The notes beneath the pieces were generated by a model. It had not been told where the DNA came from. It saw only the letters and a list, made by a program, of their open reading frames with translations, and ran no database searches. The position numbers were made by a program, and so were the translations under genes. This document shows positions 1-4,236 of a stretch of DNA of 5,397 nucleotides, one piece after another. This stretch comes from Desulfuromonadaceae bacterium UBA6124 (lineage in GTDB: Bacteria; Desulfobacterota; Desulfuromonadia; Desulfuromonadales; Trichloromonadaceae): assembly GCA_002423365.1 (NCBI GenBank), contig DIVU01000133.1, forward strand, positions 1-5,397, in the 5' to 3' direction. Position 1 is the stretch's first letter. Each line of letters opens with the position of its first letter.

Positions 1-1
1 C

Positions 2-211
2 GCCCTCATCGGCGGGTTGGCGGGGATTCTCATCGGCGCCGGCTTCTATGCCCACGCCTTCCCCTGGGTTTCGCGGGTGATGCTACCCAAGGGGGATTTC
101 GGCCCGCTGACCTTCCCCGAATTATTCAAGGTGAATCACTGGCGGGTCATCGTCCCCCTGGCCGTCACTCTCATCCTGCTGCTCGCCGTGCTGGAATGGG
201 CCGGACTCTGA
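2..211 (+). CDS. YeeE/YedE-family membrane transporter, C-terminal fragment
   Basis: This is the last 69 codons of a gene that starts before the window; it reads open from base 2 and ends in TGA at 209-211. The fragment holds two membrane-spanning stretches. The first is glycine- and alanine-rich (ALIGGLAGILIGAGFYA) and runs into a Phe-Pro-Trp turn. The second is WRVIVPLAVTLILLLAVLEW near the C-terminus. A loop with GDFGPLTFPELFKVNHW lies between them. Small-residue helices followed by a G-D-x-G...T-x-P-E-L...V-N-H-W loop resemble the C-terminal end of YeeE/YedE (DUF395/sulf_transp) proteins, inner-membrane carriers linked to thiosulfate or other sulfur-compound uptake. I recognise this by eye from the tail only, so the family is likely but not certain. 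The internal TTG at 17 is not a real start. The SulP gene follows after 18 bp on the same strand, suggesting one operon for sulfur-anion transport. Confidence 0.66.
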   Translation, partial: ALIGGLAGILIGAGFYAHAFPWVSRVMLPKGDFGPLTFPELFKVNHWRVIVPLAVTLILLLAVLEWAGL

Positions 212-229
212 CGATTCGGCGCGAACTCC

Positions 230-1915
230 ATGCGTTTCCCCCCCTCCTCCTATCGGCCTGAATGGCTGCGCGCCTACCGCCCGGTCGATCTTTCCCGCGA
301 CCTGGCGGCGGGTGCGGTGGTGGCGGTGGTCCTGGCGCCCCAGGCCATGGCCTATGCCCTGCTCGCCGGCCTCCCCCCCATCGTCGGCCTCTACGCCGCC
401 ACCGTCCCACTTTTGGCCTATGCCCTGATCGGCTCTTCCCGGCATCTGGCGGTGGGGCCGGTGGCGATCGTTTCGCTGCTGGTGCATGTGGCCTGCGCCA
501 AGCTGGCACTGCCGGGCAGTCCGGAATATCTCGGGGCGGCCCTACAACTGGCGCTCTTAACCGGGTTGCTGCAACTGGCTCTCGGCCTGCTGCGCGCCGG
601 TTTTCTGGTCAATTTTCTGTCTCGGGCGGCAATCGGCGGTTTCACCTCGGCGGCGGCCCTGCTCATCGGCCTCAGCCAGGCCGGCAGTCTGCTCGGCATT
701 GCCGGCGGCGGCGAATCGGCGCTGGAACAGGGGCTGACCCTGCTGCGCAACCTGGGGCAAATTCATCCGCCGACCGCCCTGCTGGGGCTGGCCGCCATCG
801 CCCTGCTGCTGTTACTGCGCCGGTTTGTTCCGCGTCTGCCCGCGCCACTTCTGGTCGTTGTCCTCGCCATCCTGTTCACCAACGGGCTGGGTCTCGACCA
901 GAACGGAGTTCGCACCGTCGGAGAGCTGCCCCAGGGGTTGCCTCCCTTCGCCTTCCCCCCGTTCCACCTGGAACAGCTCGCGGCCCTGCTGCCGGCGGCG
1001 CTGACCATCGCCCTGATCGGCTACCTCGAATCCTACGCCGTCGCCGGGCTTATCGCCGACCGGGAGAAATACCACATCCTCCCCAACCGCGAATTGCTCG
1101 GGCTCGGCGCCGCCAACCTCACCGCCGCCTGTTTTTCCGGCTATCCCGTCACCGGCGGGTTTTCCCGCACCGCCGTCAACCATCAGGCTGGCGCCCGTAC
1201 CCCTCTGGCCGGGGTAGTCACGGCGCTTCTCATCGGCATTATCCTCTTTCGCTTCACCCATCTGTTTCACGATTTACCGAAAACCATCCTCGCCGCCATC
1301 GTTATGGTCGCCGTCGCCGGACTGGTGGAATTTGCCGAAGCCCGCTCTCTCTTCCGCATCAAGCAGAGCGACGGCTACACCTTTCTCCTCACCTTCCTGG
1401 TCACTTTGGCCTTCGGCGTTGAAATCGGCATCGTCGCCGGCGTCGCTTTTTCTCTGCTTGTCTTCATCTGGCGCAGCGCCCACCCGCACATCGTTGAACT
1501 CGGCTGGCTGGAGGAAGATGGAATCTACCGCAACGTCCAGCGCGACTCCCGGGCGCGGATCAATCCCGAACTGCTGATCGTGCGCATCGACGCTTCCCTC
1601 TACTTCGCCAACATGGCCTTCATCGAGGACTGGCTGCGCGCCGCCCTCGCCCGCCGGACCGAGATACGGGCGGTCATCTTCGATCTCTCCGGGGTCAACG
1701 ACATGGATGCCGTGGCGCTGGCCAAACTGGAGGGTCTCTGTGACGGCTTTCTGGAACGGGGACTCAGCTTCGCCCTCGCCGAAATGAAAGGTCCGCTGCG
1801 CGATCTGGCGGAACGCGCGGGCTGGCCCGCGAGATACGGTCGGCGCATCAGCTATGTGACCCTGCGCCAGGCGGTGGGAGAGATGGAGGTCAATCGGCTA
1901 GGGGAAACAACCTGA
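230..1915 (+). CDS. SulP-family (SLC26-like) anion permease with STAS domain
   Basis: A complete 561-residue inner-membrane transporter, normal in length for bacterial SulP proteins. Residues about 20-420 form the multi-helix transport domain. They include the SulP signature near the N-terminus (LAPQAMAYALLAGLPP, then VGLYAATVPLLAYALIGSSR) and the conserved NRELLGLGAANLTAACFSGYPVTGGFSRTAVN region around residues 285-325. Glu267 in GYLESYAVA matches the membrane glutamate that family studies link to proton or sodium coupling. Residues about 446-550 form a cytoplasmic STAS domain, with SLYFANMAFIEDWL at its start. Where many SulP STAS domains have D-S/T-S/T-A-L, this one reads D493-A-V-A-L, so the hydroxyl residues are missing. 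Substrate cannot be read from sequence; sulfate is plausible given the YeeE/YedE-like neighbour 18 bp upstream, but bicarbonate or another anion is possible. The ATG at 230 is the only sensible start. No clear Shine-Dalgarno precedes it, so translation may be coupled to the upstream gene. Confidence 0.95.
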   Translation: MRFPPSSYRPEWLRAYRPVDLSRDLAAGAVVAVVLAPQAMAYALLAGLPPIVGLYAATVPLLAYALIGSSRHLAVGPVAIVSLLVHVACAKLALPGSPEYLGAALQLALLTGLLQLALGLLRAGFLVNFLSRAAIGGFTSAAALLIGLSQAGSLLGIAGGGESALEQGLTLLRNLGQIHPPTALLGLAAIALLLLLRRFVPRLPAPLLVVVLAILFTNGLGLDQNGVRTVGELPQGLPPFAFPPFHLEQLAALLPAALTIALIGYLESYAVAGLIADREKYHILPNRELLGLGAANLTAACFSGYPVTGGFSRTAVNHQAGARTPLAGVVTALLIGIILFRFTHLFHDLPKTILAAIVMVAVAGLVEFAEARSLFRIKQSDGYTFLLTFLVTLAFGVEIGIVAGVAFSLLVFIWRSAHPHIVELGWLEEDGIYRNVQRDSRARINPELLIVRIDASLYFANMAFIEDWLRAALARRTEIRAVIFDLSGVNDMDAVALAKLEGLCDGFLERGLSFALAEMKGPLRDLAERAGWPARYGRRISYVTLRQAVGEMEVNRLGETT

Positions 1916-1962
1916 CGAGAAAAAGCGGGGAAAGACGAGGGGATGAAGCTGTCGGCCGGGGT

Positions 1963-2301
1963 CTAAGAAGTTACCAGTTCCTGCCGACAACGTCCGCAGA
2001 GCAGTTCGTCGTCGCGGTAGCCTTTCAGCAGCAGTTCTGGTTCGATGCGACCGTCTCCCCGGCAATCGCCGGTGCCGGTCGGACCGAGGCAGGGGACGTC
2101 AAAGAGGAGGGGCTGGAGGAATTTATCAAAAGTGGCCTGTTGCTTGGCGGTGAGCAAGTCGACATTGCCGTCCTGATCAAGCAGAAAGGTGCCGACACCG
2201 ACCACGGTGCGCGGCAGGTGCTGATGCCCCCGTACCGCCGCCTCGATGTGGTGGACGCCTTTGTGGCAAAGATAGTCAAGAAGGTCGAGATCGATTTCCA
2301 T
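1963..2301 (-). CDS. small five-cysteine protein, possible zinc-ribbon-like C-terminus, function unknown
   Basis: This encodes 112 residues if it starts at the ATG at 2301. That start is preceded by a G-rich GGGGG about five bases upstream, a fair ribosome binding site. The longer reading from a TTG at 2331 would begin inside a palindrome and is less likely. The protein is soluble, with no signal peptide or membrane helix. Its N-terminus is acidic (MEIDLDLLDYLCHKGVHHIE). The middle reads TVVGVGTFLLDQDGNVDLLT. The C-terminal half has paired cysteines, C71-x8-C80 and C102-x2-C105, plus C12. Two cysteine pairs separated by about 20 residues suggest a bound zinc ion, or possibly a redox or metal site. 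I do not recognise the family. Unlike random antisense frames it has balanced composition and a plausible start, and it lies 54 bp behind the LysM-NlpC/P60 gene on the same strand, so co-transcription is possible. It ends in TAG 47 bp from the convergent SulP gene, and no obvious terminator lies between. Confidence 0.72.
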   Translation of the reverse strand: MEIDLDLLDYLCHKGVHHIEAAVRGHQHLPRTVVGVGTFLLDQDGNVDLLTAKQQATFDKFLQPLLFDVPCLGPTGTGDCRGDGRIEPELLLKGYRDDELLCGRCRQELVTS

Positions 2302-2318
2302 TATTCCCCCGAAATAAC

Positions 2319-2343
2319 CAAGGCCAGGCAATGCCTGGCCTTG
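2319..2343 (-). terminator. 25-bp perfect palindrome between hydrolase gene and small gene; possible weak terminator or attenuator
   Basis: The arms CAAGGCCAGGCA and TGCCTGGCCTTG match over all 12 bases around one central base, so RNA from either strand could form a strong GC-rich hairpin (the innermost pairs must open to make a loop). It starts 12 bp past the stop of the LysM-NlpC/P60 gene and lies about 17 bp before the ATG of the small downstream gene. On the minus strand it is followed by GTTATTTC, only a poor T-run. It may therefore partly terminate the hydrolase transcript, protect its 3' end, or bind a dimeric protein. The sequence shows the symmetry; the function is inference. Confidence 0.5.
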
Positions 2344-2355
2344 AAAGAATCCTGT

Positions 2356-3774
2356 TTAACCATTCCCGGCGCCGATCTGCGCCCCTTCCTCGCTTCCGTC
2401 CTCGACCTCATCGACAACGGTCGCCTGCATCCGGTCGGAGAAGGCGTCGAGATCGATCTCTTCCGGACTCAACGACAACCCGAGGCGTTTAGCTCCGATA
2501 AAACGTTTGCGGAAATAATTGGAGTTGATACTCGAAACCACCACCCCCCGGTTGCGACTCGAAGCATGAATCATCTTGTCATCGCCCAGATAGATGCCGA
2601 CGTGTGAAGGGAATTTGGCATAGGTCTGAAAAAAGATCAGATCCCCCAACTGCAGAGCCCCTTTGGGCACCCGGGTTCCCAAGGTGTATTGCTCGCGGGC
2701 GGTGCGCGGGAGTTTCAGGTCAAACTCTCTAAAGACCTTTTGTACAAAGGCGGAACAGTCGATGCCGTTTTTGCCGTTTCCGCCGAAGCGATAGGGGGTG
2801 TTGAGAAAGCTCAGGGCGGTCTTCTCGAAGATGGAGGCATCGGCATCGGCAGGGATATCGCGGGTCAATTCACGAACGATGGCGCCCTTCTCCGTCGAAG
2901 GGGTCTTAGCCACAACCGTTTTTTCCACGGTCACCGGTTTGGAACCAACCACCAGAACCTGGCCGAGCTTGAGCCGATCGCCGGAAAGTTTATTGAGGCG
3001 CCGAAGTTCGGCCACGGAAATTTTGGTTTTTTTGGCGATTTCGAAGAGGGTGTCCCCTTTTTTCACCTTGTGGGTCAGGGTTTGCATCTTGACCGCGGCG
3101 GTCTTTTCCGTCGCAGTCGCCCTCTTTTTGGAGACGACCAGAACCTGACCCAACTTGAGATTGTTACCGGAAAGGTTGTTCAGCCGCTTGAGTTCAGCCA
3201 CGGAGATCTTGGCTTTTCGGGCGATTTCGGAGAGGGTGTCCCCTTGCTTCACCTTGTGGGTGGCGGAATTCGCCACCGAAGCCTTGCCGGTCCCCGCGGA
3301 CTTCTTCGTGTTTTTGGTCAACCCGGAAGATTTGGAGACGACCAGAACCTGGCCCAACTTGAGGTTATTGCTGGAAAGATTATTCAGCCGCTTGAGTTCG
3401 GCCACGGAGATCTTGGCTTTTTGGGCGATTCCGGAGAGCGTGTCCCCTTGTTTCACCTTGTGGGTCGCGGATGCAGTGTTCATCTGCGTCTTGCCGGCGG
3501 ACGCCGTCTGCTTCGTGTTTTTGGTCGACCCGGAGGACTTGGCAACGGTCAACACCTGCCCGAGCTTGAGGTTGTTGCTGGAGAGGTTGTTGAGGCGTTT
3601 CAGCTCCGCCACCGTCAGTCGGGATTTCTGAGCGATCCCGGAGAGCGTGTCCCCCTGGCGCACCTTGTAGGTCGCTTGAGCTGATTTGGTTCCGGAGGTT
3701 TTCGAAGCGGCAAGGAGCGGGGACGGGCACAACAAGAGCAGTACGAGCAGGATCGGCAAGAATCGAGACATCAT
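2356..3774 (-). CDS. secreted cell-wall hydrolase: signal peptide, four LysM repeats, NlpC/P60 endopeptidase domain
   Basis: A 472-residue exported peptidoglycan hydrolase. Residues 1-24 are a signal peptide, with a long leucine core and likely signal peptidase I cleavage near LLAAS. Four LysM glycan-binding modules follow at about 35-77, 104-146, 172-214 and 234-276, each with KVxQGDTL or KVKKGDTL, VAELKRLNNLS-like and LKLGQVL segments. They are joined by Lys/Ser/Thr-rich linkers. Residues about 312-432 form an NlpC/P60 domain. The expected catalytic residues are Cys340 in GIDCSAFVQ, His391 in SHVGIYLGD and His403 in MIHASS, so it should be active. Such enzymes usually cut the D-gamma-Glu to diamino-acid bond of stem peptides. 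An acidic tail of about 35 residues ends the protein. Two ATGs are adjacent at 3774 and 3771; the AGGA at 3779-3782 sits 4 bases from the first and 7 from the second, so the second (471 residues) may be preferred. mltA lies upstream on the same strand beyond a gap of about 460 bp. Confidence 0.95.
   Translation of the reverse strand: MMSRFLPILLVLLLLCPSPLLAASKTSGTKSAQATYKVRQGDTLSGIAQKSRLTVAELKRLNNLSSNNLKLGQVLTVAKSSGSTKNTKQTASAGKTQMNTASATHKVKQGDTLSGIAQKAKISVAELKRLNNLSSNNLKLGQVLVVSKSSGLTKNTKKSAGTGKASVANSATHKVKQGDTLSEIARKAKISVAELKRLNNLSGNNLKLGQVLVVSKKRATATEKTAAVKMQTLTHKVKKGDTLFEIAKKTKISVAELRRLNKLSGDRLKLGQVLVVGSKPVTVEKTVVAKTPSTEKGAIVRELTRDIPADADASIFEKTALSFLNTPYRFGGNGKNGIDCSAFVQKVFREFDLKLPRTAREQYTLGTRVPKGALQLGDLIFFQTYAKFPSHVGIYLGDDKMIHASSRNRGVVVSSINSNYFRKRFIGAKRLGLSLSPEEIDLDAFSDRMQATVVDEVEDGSEEGAQIGAGNG
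2947..3672 (-). repeat. tandem array of four LysM-coding units (about 204/207-bp period)
   Basis: The DNA coding for the four LysM modules forms imperfect direct repeats. Module starts are spaced 69, 68 and 62 codons apart in protein order. Modules 2 and 3 differ at only a few residues, and modules 1 and 4 are slightly more diverged. Shared DNA strings such as ACGACCAGAACCTG recur in the plus-strand reading. The linkers after modules 1 and 2 are also related: both begin KSSG, then x-TKNTK, and end in ATHKV. The repeated unit was therefore probably module plus linker, while the linker after module 3 is different and shorter. This suggests growth by in-frame tandem duplication. The array is a likely site of copy-number change by recombination. 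Confidence 0.85.
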
Positions 3775-3918
3775 GTCATCCTAAAAATTTTTACAGGAAT
3801 CCTACGGGTGCACTTCCAAGCGGCCCGAATCACGGGCGGGAAGGAAGCTGGCCGGCCTGGTGGCACGGCATCGCGGCCTGTCAGTTTCAGCGGCGCTAAA
3901 TGCGCCGAACGGGAAATA
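3775..3918 (-). promoter_or_regulatory. predicted structured 5' leader of the LysM-NlpC/P60 gene, class unknown
   Basis: If transcription starts just below the promoter candidate at 3925-3953, the hydrolase mRNA has a leader of about 140 nt. Read on the minus strand it holds a perfect 6-bp hairpin CGGCGC/GCGCCG with loop ATTTA (3891-3907). A GC-rich middle follows, with repeated GGCC blocks (about 3848-3880). Next comes a two-part stem with outer CTTCC/GGAAG (3843-3847 with 3813-3817), a symmetric 5x5 internal loop, and inner GCCCG/CGGGC closing a TGATT loop (3823-3837). The last element is the hairpin over the ribosome binding site (3779-3798). The symmetry would also allow structure in a plus-strand RNA, so the transcribed strand is not proven. 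I see none of the hallmark motifs of the c-di-GMP (GEMM) or c-di-AMP (ydaO) riboswitches, the latter being known upstream of cell-wall hydrolases in some bacteria. Confidence 0.4.
3779..3798 (-). promoter_or_regulatory. Shine-Dalgarno of the hydrolase gene inside a potential sequestering hairpin
   Basis: On the minus strand the ribosome binding site AGGA (3779-3782) lies just before the ATG pair. An exact complement UCCU lies at 3795-3798, with an A5U5 palindrome (3782-3793) between. The RNA could fold UCCU onto AGGA, add a G-U pair and two A-U pairs, and close with a short AAAU loop. This would hide the ribosome binding site. The fold is weak apart from the four end pairs, so it may be marginal or act only as part of a larger leader structure. 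The complementarity is seen directly; regulation is inference. Confidence 0.4.
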
Positions 3919-3924
3919 AGGGCT

Positions 3925-3953
3925 ACTTTAACCGCAAAAGCCACACAAGGCAA
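3925..3953 (-). promoter_or_regulatory. candidate sigma-70-type promoter for the LysM-NlpC/P60 gene
   Basis: On the minus strand, TTGCCT (3948-3953) and TAAAGT (3925-3930) are separated by exactly 17 bp. Each matches four of six bases of the -35 and -10 consensus, and an A-tract lies immediately upstream of the -35. The predicted start is near 3917, about 143 nt before the first ATG of the hydrolase. This is the best-spaced pair I found by eye in the gap, but both boxes are imperfect. Confidence 0.38.
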
Positions 3954-3961
3954 GTTTTTTT

Positions 3962-3984
3962 GCAACACCCCTGTGTTGCTTTTA
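3962..3984 (+). terminator. plus-strand intrinsic-terminator-like hairpin with no sense gene before it
   Basis: The arms GCAACAC (3962-3968) and GTGTTGC (3973-3979) are perfect 7-bp complements around the loop CCCT, and TTTTA follows on the plus strand. A run of seven T lies just before it, so the minus-strand copy is followed by A7 and is not a terminator in that direction. No plus-strand gene lies between 1916 and this point. It could stop antisense transcription, end an unrecognised plus-strand small RNA, or be chance. A competing pairing exists between 3936-3950 and 3970-3983. Confidence 0.4.
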
Positions 3985-4172
3985 CCACAGCGTGCTTTCA
4001 TGAAAACTGCCTTCAGCTCTCGCACTATTTCGCCATAACCACGTAATAACCTAAAAATATTGAAAACGGATTCCACCTGGCGGGCCTTGCCCAAGACCAA
4101 TTGCATCAGGAGCTGAACAACTCCCCTGGGCCGGCAACGCATCCTGATCTCTTGACAACCCGCCAAAGGCAA

Positions 4173-4232
4173 ACACGAAAGGCGCAAAGAGAGAGCTTCC
4201 CTTCGCGCCTTTCGTGTCTTTACGTGAAAAAA
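4173..4232. repeat. dispersed-type intergenic inverted repeat with short CACGAAAGG-like units; possible mltA terminator
   Basis: ACACGAAAGGCGC (4173-4185) is the exact reverse complement of 4205-4217, and the arms extend to 17 bp with one mismatch (4173-4189 with 4201-4217) around an 11-nt loop. Read on the minus strand from mltA, a degenerate unit of about 9 bases repeats three times: CACGTAAAGA, CACGAAAGG, CGCGAAGGG. A-rich elements of this look (CACGCAAAG/GGCGCAAAG) are common intergenic repeats in many bacterial genomes and often produce spurious reading frames. The element begins about 5 bp past the mltA stop and could act as its terminator, but the minus-strand hairpin is followed by TTGCCTTTGG, not a clean T-run. 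Confidence 0.6.
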
Positions 4233-4236
4233 CATC

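Larger units (their letters stand above)
3775..4236. other. 462-bp intergenic region between the hydrolase gene and mltA
   Basis: No gene is supported here. A 154-codon minus-strand frame spans the whole gap, but its start lies in the short-repeat element behind mltA, and its product (many Arg, Cys and Pro, no domain) looks like translated non-coding DNA. From the mltA side the gap holds an inverted repeat (4173-4217), a stretch of about 190 bp with nothing I can name (3985-4172, including an AT-rich patch near 4020-4070), a plus-strand terminator-like hairpin, a promoter candidate, and the structured leader of the hydrolase gene. The 3901-4070 part is clearly more AT-rich than the flanking genes, as expected for a promoter zone. 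Confidence 0.7.

Noticed and set aside
262..1422. A 386-codon plus-strand frame within the SulP gene
   Set aside because: Arg/Pro/Gly-rich out-of-frame shadow of a well-supported membrane transporter.
1916..1962. Search for a bidirectional terminator between the convergent SulP and small cysteine genes
   Set aside because: The 47 bp are purine-rich on the plus strand with no inverted repeat or T-run that would support a terminator on either strand.
2302..2331. A ten-codon N-terminal extension of the small cysteine protein from a TTG
   Set aside because: The TTG lies at the centre of the 25-bp palindrome without a ribosome binding site, whereas the ATG at 2301 has a G-rich site at suitable spacing.
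2947..3672. CRISPR-like regular repeats
   Set aside because: The period of about 205 bp, the open reading frame and the LysM residues show these are protein-domain repeats, not direct repeats with unique spacers.
2689..3684. A 331-codon plus-strand open frame opposite the LysM-NlpC/P60 gene
   Set aside because: It is the antisense shadow of the LysM array; its repeats (LEFGHGDLGF and similar) simply mirror the LysM codons, and the opposite strand has clear domains and catalytic residues.
3712..3774. Lipoprotein signal (Cys16 after LLLL) in the LysM-NlpC/P60 protein
   Set aside because: The residue before Cys is Leu, not the Gly/Ala/Ser of a lipobox; a signal peptidase I site after the hydrophobic core fits better.
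4153..4158. Perfect -35 box TTGACA on the plus strand
   Set aside because: No -10-like hexamer lies 16-18 bp downstream (the spacing falls in the inverted repeat) and no plus-strand gene follows.
3771..4235. A 154-codon minus-strand open frame filling the gap between mltA and the hydrolase gene
   Set aside because: It starts inside the intergenic repeat, runs over the promoter candidate and the structured leader, overlaps the hydrolase start codon, and gives an Arg/Cys/Pro-rich product with no recognisable domain or ribosome binding site.
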